A DNA stretch of 64,000 bases, taken from Astropecten irregularis (Eukaryota; Echinodermata; Asteroidea; Paxillosida; Astropectinidae). A program made the translations under genes and the position numbers. This document shows, piece by piece, positions 24,553 to 37,500 of the stretch. Location: positions 3,782,001 through 3,846,000 of the forward strand of contig OZ020251.1 in NCBI GenBank assembly GCA_963971285.1. Direction: 5' to 3'. Within the stretch, counting starts at the first letter, position 1, and every line of letters begins with the position of its first letter. Below the pieces are notes generated by a model. It was not told the origin of the DNA. It ran no database searches and saw only the letters and a list, made by a program, of their open reading frames with translations.

Positions 24553-25489
24553 GCAACATTTGGTGTTTATGTAGGTCTCTGAATCTGGCCCCAGGTGAGT
24601 CCTGTTTAAATCCACCGTCTTGGTTTTGCCGTCAAGCGTCTGGCTTCTCGATCCAGTAGCTAGTCTAGCCTTCTCAACGATCCACCCATTTCACCCTAGC
24701 CAGCTCTGACATACAGGAAGCCATAGGCTAAGTCACGCAGCCCAACCCCCCACAACAAACACACGATACAGCCGGATTCTAACATTATCCTTATAAGATG
24801 TCCCGACCCTCCCCCATCATATGCACGTCTTCATTAAAACCTAAAGGAAAAATATAATAATATGCACGGAAAAGAAAGAAAAGGGGAACCAGCTGGCCAA
24901 AGCTGCCAGATTTGGGCGTAAGATTTAGAATCGAATTGAACAGAGTCTTGTCATCGAGTTTATTTTATTTTCACTTTTCGTTCTGGATGCAAATCGGAAA
25001 GGCGTGGCTTCAGACTGAATCTGTATAATGCTCAAGGCGGTACACGTCAATTTTTTTGAGCCCGTCCCTTCGCAAGGAATGACAGCTATACGTTTAATAG
25101 GAACTTTCAGATTTGTATTGTCTTACTTTCTTCCCGAAACAGTGCCTTGAAGTGGGTAAAATCAAAGGCCCCCATAAAACAGTTGCTTTTTGACACATGG
25201 TCAAGCCACAATATTCCTATTGCAGAGTTGATAGCTTCTGTTTGTGTATAAGAGATAGCTGTTTGTTAACGGGCATCTGGGACAATATTTTTTTCAGACT
25301 TATTCATTCCTGGGTCATTCCCAATAAAGCAAAATGACCGATGTAATTGATTGCGACGTGATCTGATGTAGACTTTGATCTTGTTCACTCCCCACCAGAG
25401 GTGATGAGTGATTTGATCAGAGCCTCTCAATTACATATCAATATCGCTATCGATATTGTTTGTCTAACTCTAATCCTTGCTTTCAACAG

Positions 25490-25548
25490 TACACCCTCTC
25501 GTCCATCACTTCGAGTCTTCTGGAGAGAAACCCACAAAACAGGAAAAC
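25490..25548 (+). other. 5' UTR segment of the midkine-like gene
   Basis: The sequence between a strong acceptor (pyrimidine-rich tract ending CAACAG at about 25489) and the ATG at 25549. An upstream ATG exists in frame with the leader, but it would place a hydrophilic extension before the signal peptide, so the inner ATG preceded by AAAAC was preferred. Confidence 0.4.
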
Positions 25549-28500
25549 ATGAGGAAGTTTGTGGTTGTACTCGTGGTCATCGCGATTTGCGTCGCCATGG
25601 TTACAGCTGGAAAGAAGGACAGGACCAGAAAGGAACGGCGCAGAGAGGGAAAACGAGGTAAGGCTGACCTCTGACCTCTGACCTTTTAAAGAATAATCTA
25701 TCAAGACAGAATCATATTTTTTTGGAAGACTGCGTGGTGGATTTCCTCAGAAATTACCTGGTTTTCATTCGTATCTCCTCCTTAATGCTTCATACCCTGA
25801 AAAAACATATTACCTGAATACTCCAATTAGTCACAGCCTCTTTGAGTCTTAAGGGGTCATGTTGTGACTGCTTAACTGATGGATGATGAGGTTAAACCGC
25901 TTCATGTTATAAGATACATGGTGCTGATAACCCAAAGGGACGTGCAGTTTCCGTGGAGTAAATCCACTGTGATGCAGAGGATGGAATGATTTTCAATATT
26001 GATCCTGACTTCTGTGCCGGGGCTGTACGTCAGTAACAGTGATGGACACGGGCTTTAAACTCTGACAGGCAACTTGGAGGTAACCAGTCACGCCACGTGC
26101 AAATACGTGGGGTGCTGTGACCTAGTGGTCTGGTGTGTCGTACTCAAGATCTTGGGTTTGAACTCCAGCCATGGGCTATAGTACTTGGTGCTTGCGTTCT
26201 TGGGCAAGACACTTTCATTTGTCAAATATTGCTCCTCTCCACCCAGGTGTAAATGGGTACCTGTTAGGGAAGTGATGGCTTTGTGGTTTGATTAGCCTCT
26301 GTGTGCCCTATGGTTGCCAGTATGGGGCTGTATGCTCCCCAGGGAGTTGAGATGGTTTCAGGAAGATAAATTATGGCCCGATGACCAGGGATGATAGTAA
26401 ATTAGTTTCGCGCAGTAGTAGACTTTTGAATTTTTCTCATGCTTGAGAAATGTTACAAAAAGCATCATCGTGTGAAAGTACACCAATGCTTGAGAGTGAC
26501 CGACGTCTCTGGTGAATCTTTGAGAAATTTCTCAAGCATGAGAAAAATAACTAGCCAGGCATGCGATTATTATTTTTTTCACGCTTGAGAAATCTTACGA
26601 AGTTGCCATCGTGTGAAAGGACACCAAATGCTTGAGAGTGACCGACATCCCTAGTGTATCCCCTTGAAAAATTTCTCAAGCATTAGAATACTTGCCAGGC
26701 TTGCGAGTTTCTCTCATGCTTGAGAAATCTCACGAAAGTGCCATCGTGTGAAAAGACACCAATACTTGAGAGTGACCGACGTCCCTGGTAAATGCTTGAG
26801 AAATTTGTCAAGCATGAGCAAAACTCGCAAGCCTAGCTATTTGTTTTAGTATCATGTGCAGATGCCTTAAAGGGAGCATATAGGATTTGCAAAGATGTGC
26901 GTATTGGCTGAATTTGGTACTTAAACAAAAGTGAAGGTCTTAAACTTCCTTACAGACGTTGTTTCATGTACCTTTTCACGCTTTGTTCATCTGGATAACA
27001 AAAAAAAACAACGGCAGAAATAATCTTGCCACCTCCGAATTCTTCATGGTTACACCACGCTTTCGAAAGTGCTATGAAAAAAATCGTTCGGATGAACGAT
27101 CTTTTTAAAAGACACTAAATCTTGATTTGCTTGAGAAACCCAGCATCTGATGAACCAAGATTTCCCATGGTGACTGTTTGCACTGTTTACGAACTGTTGA
27201 GTTCATTTTCTGTCTCAAACTCAATAAAAACATTTTTGGAGGCCTTGCAAATCCTGTACGCTGCCTTCAAAATAATTATGTGCATGAACCGGCGTAACTG
27301 TTGGGGGCGGTAACCCTATAGCGGATGGTGTGGGAGACGCATGGACTAAGCAAAAAAATCCAGGCAGACTATTAACCGAGATACGTGCTCTCCCGGCCAG
27401 TAAAATGAGTCACTGAAATCGAATTTTGAAACATTTTCAAATTTCATTCCATTTATGTTTTTAACTTAAAATTTCCGTGATAAGTGTATATTTCAGATTA
27501 ACAGAATTATACAACGGAAGGGTTTCATTAAAATTCATTTGGAATGTTTGGATTGGTTGTTTCCTCAATTACGGGGTTTCTTCAACCTTATCATTCATTT
27601 AGAGTATCTTTAAGGAGATTTTAAAAGTGTTGAGGAAAAACACCCATATCTTTAGATGCCAATTTCATAGAGATGCTTAAACACAAAAATCGCTCAAGAA
27701 TGAAAAGTCTTCCTTGATCAAACAGGATTACCAAGCAAATTTTCACGTGATGTATACAGCTTTTGACTTGTATCCGGCCATTGTTTGCTGAGCATAACAT
27801 TCACAAGAAGTTTTGGCTGACATTTCATTTACCAAGGTTTTTGGTGCTTAAGAACAATTTGGTGCTTAATCAGCTTTATGAAATTGGCCACAGATTGTAA
27901 ATTTATATACCCCCTGAGATGTTGTCTTCAGATCAGTCTTTTGGAACCCAGGCTTGAAAAAAGGGGGGGGTACAGTGGAATGACGTCACAGGGCTCACAC
28001 ACTCCTGGTCACGGGGTGGTGACCTGTCATCATCGCCATGGTAACGGAACAATAGCCAATAGCAAACGGCAAAGTTAATTTCCATAATGCCTGCGAGGCT
28101 TTATGGTTTTTGTCTCGTTATTATTATGAAATACTACTCTTTTGGATATCAAGGGCATTTGGGGTCAGTAAATTTGACAGCGCTGTCTTTAGTTAAAGGT
28201 AGTATAATACTTTGGTTTTTATCAAAGAAATACAGATTCATGAGCAAAAATATCAACACAAATCCAGCAACAGTCATCTGTGAAAATTTAAGTCCCATAC
28301 TATGCCCACTTTTTGAGAAAACATTGAAAAACAGCCACAGTATTTCTTAAGTCGTTTCTCTTTTATTTTTGATCTTTTTGCACCAATTTCAGCTTTTCAA
28401 TGTTTTTTTTTCTTTTATAGTTCATTTGATTATTTATACTTCTTATTATTGTTCGCCATGGACCGATTGTGCACCTGTCTCTTAAACTCTGCTCCCCTTG

Positions 28501-31500
28501 TGATGGGAAGGTAATTGATTCCCCTTCCTCCTACCCCCCCCCCCCCCCCCTCACAACATCACAAGGGCCCTGGCAGATCGGAAAACCCCCTTTGGATGGG
28601 TATCGGCACACTAGTGCGTCACCTTCCTGTAGCGCCTATAGCTAGCTACCTAGGTGTGCCAGGTATACATGAGCCCTGGGAGTGAAGAACATAGGGGGCT
28701 GGAAGTTTCAACAAGAAAAACATGTACTAAACTGATGCAAACTGCTCATCAGCCCAAATAAAGACCTGGAATTTTTATAAACTGATTGGAGTCAGGAGGG
28801 CCTGACGCGTTTCGATCCTAGCAGGATCTTTATCGAAGGCTAAATGACAAGAGGACAAGAAAAGTAAAGATACACGTGAATGGATGAGAGGATCTGACCA
28901 AAGAAGGGGTGTAGGAAGGGTGGGGGTTGCAGGTGTGGTCAGAGCATGTTCTTGTCCTCTTGTCATTTAGCCTTCGAAAAAGATCCAGCTAGGATCGAAA
29001 CGCGTCAGGCCCTTCTAACTCAACACAAATCTGAAATGTGCATTGTTTAGTATCACCATGCATAGCGATTTGCATTGTGATCACACTTTTCCTATACAGT
29101 ATTTTTGAGAGTTTGAGACAGAAAATGGACTCAACAGTTCATAAACAGTACAGACGGTCACCATGGGAAATCTTGGTTCATCAAATGCTGGGTTTTTCAC
29201 GGAAATCAAGAACGATCTTTTTAGAATTTCGAAGATTGGGTTTTGCACTTAAGATGAGTTTTATTGCGTTATTGTGAAATCGACCACGTGAGCCTTATAT
29301 TGCTTATTTTCACCGCATATATTTTTCATTATTAAAATCTGTAAGGGACAAAAATGCAACTTCAATAATCCTTTGAGAAGTTCAGGTTTAATAAGCAACG
29401 TTGCATGAAGGCTTCACCTCTGGGATTAACATTAGACCAAATTTGTTCTGAGATATGGGTAATAAAACGGCATTAAAATGCGTTACATGTTCCAAGAAGT
29501 ATCAAAGTTCATGTTTGCCGGCTCTTAATAATGTTTTCACCTTCATAAAGTAAACGCAGAGGACCACGGGGTGCTGTAAATCATGTTTGGTGTTGCTTTT
29601 TCTAAAACAAATAGTCGTGCTACCCAAGCAGTACAACATTTTGGTGCATTTCGTTTTGATCAGTTACTATTTACTCATTTAGCCCATGTGCTATGAAGTA
29701 CAGGAAGGCTAATAAGTTGGAGGCCCTCTCCATCACCTTGTTCTCAAATAATTATTCAGTGTCATTTTTAATGATTCATGTGAAGTGAAATTGTAACAAA
29801 GTTTCTTCCATAGAACTTAGAGGATTTCCTCTATGAAGTTCATAAGAAAAACACTCTAAACATTGAGGTATTCAGTCTTACGGGTTATATCATAATACTT
29901 ATGATATCAAGATATATCAAACATATCAAGAAAGAAACAGCAAGAGTCATCTGTGAAATTCCCAGTCCCATACGGGGTCCACTCTTTTGGGAAAACGGTG
30001 GAAAACGTCCACGATATTTTCAAAGTATTTTCACCGTTATTTTTCATATTTTAAAAGACCCAACTTGATTTTAGTCATTGGTTTTACTCTTTTCTTGATA
30101 AATTCACCACTTTAGGTGAAAAAAAACTTGAACCGTATAATTATTTCTTCCAACACCATCTATCCTCTATAAGTTATAGGTAAATCTGTGGAGATTTCCG
30201 TTTCGGTATGCTACCAAAGTATGATAGTAGGCCTATACCTTAAGGAAGGATATAGGCCTATTGAATGCAATTATTGTGAACAGCCAATAAGGCTTCGAGT
30301 TTCAAATCAGTGGATACGTGGCGGATTTTGATTGGCACTGCTGTGCAGACAGACGTTTTGTCTGTTGACAAAACGGGTATAAAAATAGTAGACTTCTCCC
30401 TCCAGGAAGCATTTGGACCTGACGTCAGTCTGACCGTGTATGCCCTCCTTATGGGGTTTCTTTATGCCTCCCACAAGAAATCAATCTTCATGTTGAAATA
30501 TTAATAATCTTCGTGCAGTGCGTATTGTATTGCCTCTCCTGAGACGGGATAATGTCACATTGTATTCAAGTAAACTGCGTGGATTGACCGATAGATGCCA
30601 GATGTGGTTAAGCCAGATACGGAATCAAGTCACTATGTCGACATCGTGACATTGATTCTGCATGATTTTTGGTCTCAAGTTTCTATACAGACTGAGGAAG
30701 AAAGCATTCCCACACCATGACTGTCAAATGGAAAGATCTTTTTCCGGCTCGTTTCACCGGTGTTAAAATGTATCATTTCGTGGGGAATTCCAGCGACTTT
30801 CCTCCCACTCTCAATCCCTTCCTCTCTCGCTTGGCGCTGGGTCACGTCGTCTGCCTCGAGGAACGAGACGGCACATGAGGGACTCTTAAAAAATATTTGA
30901 TCCTTGACTCTTAGCGCTCTAGACTTTCAGCCTTACTGAGAATAAGCAACAGCTTCAACTTCAGGTTGTCACATACCACACCGATCACGGTCCCTTAAAG
31001 GTATATACCCTGTCAGGTTGGTTAGATTATCATTCTCTAAGTAGCAGACTGAATGAAAATATTTTGCATTGGTGCAAAAGGTAAAGTTATGGAAGTGGTA
31101 TGTCCAGGATCGGCATTAGACTGGAGGGTTACGTTCTTCTGTTGAAACGCAAAGTTGGAGGTAGTTGGAAGTTGGAGGTAGTTGGTCCAAATTCCGTAAA
31201 AGAACCAAGGGGGATCGAGGGGAATGGTGTGGCCTGTATGTTTGGGGATCGTGATTATGAATTCGCTGAACGAAAATGGTCTGCATGGCTGGATTCTCAG
31301 GTTAAGTCTCAGAGTTTTCTGGGTGTCCTCAGACCTGGGTGTATGATCCTGTAGCTGGGTCATACTTCCATAATATATGTTTGTGCACAAATACATATAT
31401 ACATGCACCCTCCCCCTAACCCCCTCCCCCCTCCCCTTGGATCTACGCCCATGTTTCAGTGCCATTGTAGAACACGTGGAACGTTACTCACAATAATATT

Positions 31501-34500
31501 CTTCACAATTATTGTTATTAAGTGCCGAGGTTAACACCATGCTCTTAATCTTACCCAGGAAGCGAAAAGGGGTTTAAAATGTAGTCGCCTCTACTTTTAC
31601 TTCTGGCCATCATTTCTAGGTTGTAACAGTCTTTATCATTCGTTTGTGTAGCCCTTTTAAAGGCAGCGTACAGGATTTGCACTGCCTCCAATAAAAATTG
31701 AGTTTGAGACAGAAAATGGGCTCAACAGTTCGTAAACAGTGCAAACGGTCACCATGGGAAATCTTGGTTCATTAGATGCTGGTTTTTTTTTTCAAAGAAA
31801 TCAAGATTTAGTGTCTGAAAAAGATCGTTCGTCCGAACGATTTAGTAGTATTTCGAAAGCGTGGTGTAAACGTGAAGGATTTGGAGGGGGCAAGATTATT
31901 TTAGCCGTATTTCTGCTATCCAGATGAACAAAGCGTCAAAAAAGGTACATGAAACAACGTCTGTAAGAAAGTTTAAGACCTTCACTTCTGTTTAAGTACC
32001 AAATTCAGCCAAAACGCACATCTTTGCAAATGCTATATGTTCCATTTAAGTACCGAAGGAAAAGCATTTCAAAAATATTTTCACTGAAGCACTTCTGAAG
32101 CTTCCTGCATGGGGATGTCAGCAGAGCTAATAAGCTCTTGAAGGCTGATCAAATCAGTCAGCTACCTGTTCCTTCTTGATGGATTGAGGCAATTTGCTAC
32201 TGGGAATCTTGTCAAGGTTAAAGCTCTGTGCACGTACGTGATCTCAACTCCATGCCTTGATTCAAGCATTTTAGATTGGTGACATTCAGTCTGATTCGAG
32301 GACCGCTCAATTATCGCATCAGATACATTTAAGCAAAATCGTGCCGAAATTAGCGAAAATATGACCAATTAAAAGAGCACACTTTTTAAATACAAAATAA
32401 TTTGCAGTAGGCCTATTCCGGAATAAGTTGTCAATACGCACATAATGTGTACTCAAAGAAAGATGAAAATTGGGTTTTGAGGTTGAGTCATTCAATCTCA
32501 GTTTGTTCTCTCAATTTCAGTCCAATTTTGCTCAAATTCTACATGGTGATAGCCAAGACATAGTTGGATCCCATATCCTGAATATTTAAGTGATAAAAAT
32601 ATTCATATAATAGTTTTCGACACAAAGTGTTTTGGGGACACCCTGTATCTTAAAGGTAATACTTGTCAAAGAAATACAGATTCATGGGTACAAATATCAT
32701 GGAAGACACAGTAACTGTCATCTGTGAAATGTTCAGTCCCATACTGTGCCTACTGTATCTTACTTGATATTTTTGCGCACGAATCTGTATTTCTTTGACA
32801 AAAACCAAGATATGATATTACCTTTAACTAACTTATACGGCAAAATTCGAAACCATGAAACTTTTGAGTATGTTTTTTCTAGTCTGTCCCAATAGTTAAC
32901 CCCCAAGCTATGTGTACGATTCGTGTACAAATCTTGCATTTCCATTCCATCACGTATATTGTATCTTGGCGTCGGCGCGTAACTTGGGGCCTTAGTATTT
33001 TGAATAGATTTGCTTAGTAAACTTTAGGCTATGTTGTAGCGGCGTCCACTCAGAGATATACCCTGACTGTTTTGTTGCCTACTAAGCGAATTTGTTGTTT
33101 TTTGCGTTGGGATATTTTCCCAGCTTGTGTAAGTAATAACATCGGTGTCAATATTCGGTAGTAGTTTATATGTACATTCAGAATATGAACTGCTTTTCAG
33201 GACCGTGAGAAATCTTGTTAAAGGTATAATACATGATTGGTAAAGGTCATAGAACAGCACCCACACTTTGTCCGATCCAGCATGTACATAAAATGATAAA
33301 CCTGTGAACATTGAGCTCAATCGGACATCTGAGTCACGAAAAAAAAACACGAAAAAAACGACTTAATTGTTCTTATAAAACATAAAGAATGGTTTTCATC
33401 TTACGCCGAGATCAAAACTGTTTTTGGTCTTTGTTCTATGGTTTTACTAATTTCCGGATGAATTTATTTATTCATTTTTTTATGTATTCACCATATCCAA
33501 CAGCAACACAGTCGCCAATTACAGGAACTGTTATTAAAAAAAAACATTAATAAGTACAATGAACTTAAAAAATTATATAAATATAAAATATATCTATATA
33601 CATGTCAAATATAATACAATACAAACATTCCGGCAGAAATATTTTAACGGTATGTTTCTACCATCATCATCTTCATATCTTGAAAGATGATACGTCATTC
33701 TGTGAACATTTCTGTTAGGGAAAGTTGCCAGTCCTGTAATGTACCTTTAAGTTGAGCTATTTTCAGAAAGTGTTCCGTCTGGTTTTTTTTTCCTGAGACG
33801 AGAATCACGAGATATTAAACTATAGCGTCTGACACCTAATGCGCAAAACGGTTCCCATCTGATTTTGATCTAATTTCCCAGTATGATTTAGAGATGGACA
33901 TTTATGAATCCTCAGGGGTGTGTTCAGTTTGTTGCTGATGTTAATGTCTTGAATGTAATATCATGTTGCCTGTACTGCTGTTTACTTTAGATTTAGTAAA
34001 TGAAATGAGAATGAAAACTTCACCAAAATAATGGCACAAATCATTATTTTGTGTTTATAGTGCATGCATGAACATTTTTCTCCAACAGGGCGAAAACACG
34101 ACCAGGGGAAAAAAAGTCGGAAAAATTGAATTTCACAAACACCTGTCCCTAATAGCCAGGCGTATTGGGTTGCGCTGTTGGCCCACTTTTGGGGTCTTGC
34201 GACAAATTGGGGATTACTTAGAATAAATCACCGCACCTGGCTGTGTTCAATCACGGGTAATTGTGTGAAAAAATAGGGCGAGAAAGGTCCGGCTAGACGC
34301 GCTGAGACGGTACACCGTGCTTCAGTTTCCACCAAAATAGGCTTCGATGTTTGTGGGAGGAATTTAGACATAGGCCTAGCACTTGTTGTTGCATCTGAGA
34401 TTAAAGGTAATATCATACTTTGGTTTTTATCAAAGAAATAAAGATTCATGGGCAAAAATATCAAGACAGATATAGTATGAGTTAAAGGGTATGAAGATGG

Positions 34501-37500
34501 TGGTGGAAGAAATATACCGTTAAAACCTTTCCGCCTGAAATGGTGTATTTATCCAGAAATTAGTAAAACAACGACCGAAAATATTTTCGATCTTTTAAGA
34601 GATCAAAAATAAAAGAGAAAAGACTTAAAAAATACTGTGACCGTTTTTAACTGTTTTTCTAAAAAAGTGAGCACTGTATGAGACAAAAATGTTCACAGAT
34701 GACTGTTACTGTATCTGTCTTGATATTTTTGCATTTGAATCTGTATTTCTTTGACAAAAAACAAAGTATGATACTACCTTTAAAAGGTCTGTCGTTCTTA
34801 GATAGAGTGAATTGCTTCTTCTATTTGCCTTTAACTTACAGGGTGTAAAGATGGTGATGGTAGAAGCATACCGTTAAAATCTTTCTCCCTAAAAATGTTG
34901 TTTTTATCCAGAAAAGATTCCAACCAATGACAAAAAACAAGTTTGATTTTTTAAAGATAAAAACATAACGGTAAAAACATTTTTTTTTAAATACTGTGGG
35001 CGTTTTGCACTGTTTTCTCAAAAAGTTTCCAAGATTTCTGTTTTGTATCTTCCTTGATATTTTTGCCCATGACCCTGCATTTCTTTGACAAAACAAAAGT
35101 AACCTATTACCTTTAAAGACAAAGTTGGTTTTTCTTTAAAATAATACTAATTTTCGACCTTCTACTTTTCATTATAGATTAATGGCCTCGGTATTGATTT
35201 AGACCATCAATTTCGATCGGCTTTTAAAATTGTTCAGTTGAAATTCCTCAATCAAAAAAGGAAATGCCTATATGAAGCATTTCCTCTACTTATACAAACA
35301 TAGGTCGCGCCTTAATTGTGGTGTCCTATTCCCCATACACACGATTCGGGTTCAAAACGTGCGTCTTTCCTTGGGTATAAGATACTGTTTGGTTAAAGGT
35401 ATACAGTATACAGGGGTCGATGTCACGAAGCCCTGCGATCGATCGTAACTCGAGTTACGAAGGATAACCCGTCGCAGGTGACCTATCCCACGTATGGTTT
35501 CAATGCATCAAAAATCCTACGATTAATCGTAAGTTACGAAGAGTTTGGTGAAATCGACAGAAATGGTCACAGATTGAAGTATCTTTCAGGGTATGAATGT
35601 GGTCCTGGTAGAAACATTGGGTTAAATATTTCTTCCTGAAATATTGGTTAAACAAAGACCGAAAACAGTTCTTATTTCGGGGTAAGATCAAAACCATTTT
35701 AAATGTTTTATAGGAAAAATGAGTCGGGTTTTCGCTATTTTTCTCGTGACTTAGATGTCCGATAGAGCTCAAATTTTCACAGGTTTATCATTCCATGTAC
35801 ATGTAGGATCATACAATAATGTGAGTGCTGTTCTGTGAGCTTTACCAATCATGTATTATACATTTATTACAGTAACTATGTGTGCAGTGTAGCCCCTAAT
35901 TATTCGCTTTCTTGAGCATAATGAATGCTGGTTTGCACATAAGGTATCTCTCGTGTAGAAGTACAAATTATCGTAACGAATTGGACCGGCAGTATCAAAT
36001 TAGGATTCACATACTTATAACCACACTTGCCTATTATACCTCTATCCTCCCTGGTCACTCTGAACCACCCTCCTCCTTTTGTTATGATCCTCTCATCCAT
36101 TTATGTGTATCTTTTCTTGCATATTCTTGTCCTCAAAGCATTCGATAAAGATGGAAACGTCAGATCCTCCTATAACTCCAAGACTTTAACATTGAAAGGC
36201 ATTGACTGAGATGACCCCACCTATTTGATCTATAACTGATTAATGCCTTCTCCTTAATTCCACAGCCCAGCCTCAGGCTGACGCGGCACAACCCCAAAGC
36301 ACGCCAACTGAGGACACGGGTAACCCCAAGCACGTGGAGTCGCCGACGCAACAGGCCTCCAACCAGCCACAGCCCTCACCGGACCAAGCATCCGAACGGC
36401 CCAGGCCCACCGGCGGCCACTCCGGTCAGCGATGCGGCGAGTGGCAGTGGACACCGTGTCAGGTGCGCCAGGGACGGCAGTGCGGCAAGGGGTTGGAGAC
36501 GGCCACCAGGGAAGGAGAGAACTGCAAGAAGAAGGAGCAGACCAGGCCGTGCAGGGTGGAGTGCACGGAGAGGGAGCCAAAGGCAGAGCGTGAGGGCAAG
36601 AAGAAGGGAGGCAGCGAGACCAGAGAACGGGATGCTGGGGCTGAGAACGGGCAAAGGCAGAGGACCCAACCCCCCAGAAAAGAAAATGTGGAGCGACCAC
36701 AGAAACAGGAAGGAAATGACAGGAGTGAGTAGACCTACAAACAACTCCTTCACAACGACCTCTGTTCCTAACTCTTGCACTATAGCACTTTATACTCTCA
36801 ACAAAAAGTGGACAAATAGAGCTGAGTTGAGCATTCATTTGGGGCAACTTGGCTATCGCTACTAGTAGAATTATTCTTCACCTTTTGTTGGTCAATTTGT
36901 TAACAAAACGTTTGCGCAACTCAGTTGATTGTACAAACTTTACGCAACTTCCAATCAATCATTCAGGTTATTGGCAGTGAGTATGTTGACCAAAGGCCGA
37001 GTTGGTTCACTGTTTGTTTATCAACTACTGCTTCATTGTGCCTGGTAACCTGTCATTCATTCTTTGTGTTAAGGTTACCAACAAAGTCGACTAATTGTCG
37101 CCGAAATGGTCCCATACCGAACTCGTCCGTAATATAAGAGTGTATAGCGCCATCTAGTTTTCTGCCTATACGAAATGTGGCTTGAGGCTAGGCTTGGGTT
37201 TTATTTTGCTGCTGCCATTTTGTGTCCTAAATGAAATGAATGGCTTGAGATACACGACGAAGCTGGATCCTTTCTTCAGCTGCGTCGTGTAGCCCAATCC
37301 CTTCATTTCGTTTTATTGACCTCAAATGACGGTAGCGACATAAGTACCAAGCCATAGCCTGAAGGAAGGTTTCGTAAAAATTCTAAGTAAGATTGTTTTC
37401 CCGCCAATTTGACAGAGTGTAAATACAACAAGAAGGACTGGAGCGAGTGCGACCAGCAGACGAGTCTGCAGACGAGAATCTACACGCTGAAGAGTGGGGA

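Larger units (their letters stand above)
25658..36265 (+). other. Intron 1 of the midkine-like gene (10.6 kb), repeat-rich
   Basis: No further exon with a C-x(9)-C module was seen. Contents in order: SINE, triple palindrome, paired inverted MITEs, several TTAA MITEs and foldbacks (listed separately). Gaps at 29290-29900, 30245-31650 and 32050-32640 hold no recognised feature. Short regulatory elements could not be judged. Confidence 0.5.

Noticed and set aside
26425-26833. CRISPR-like repeat array
   Set aside because: The three units are long palindromes with related 'spacers', in an intron of a eukaryotic gene. No array geometry or cas genes.
36254-36847. 197-codon minus-strand ORF
   Set aside because: It lies antisense to exon 2 of the midkine-like gene, whose plus-strand frame has the six-cysteine N-type module and correct splice sites. 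GC-rich coding antisense explains the open frame.
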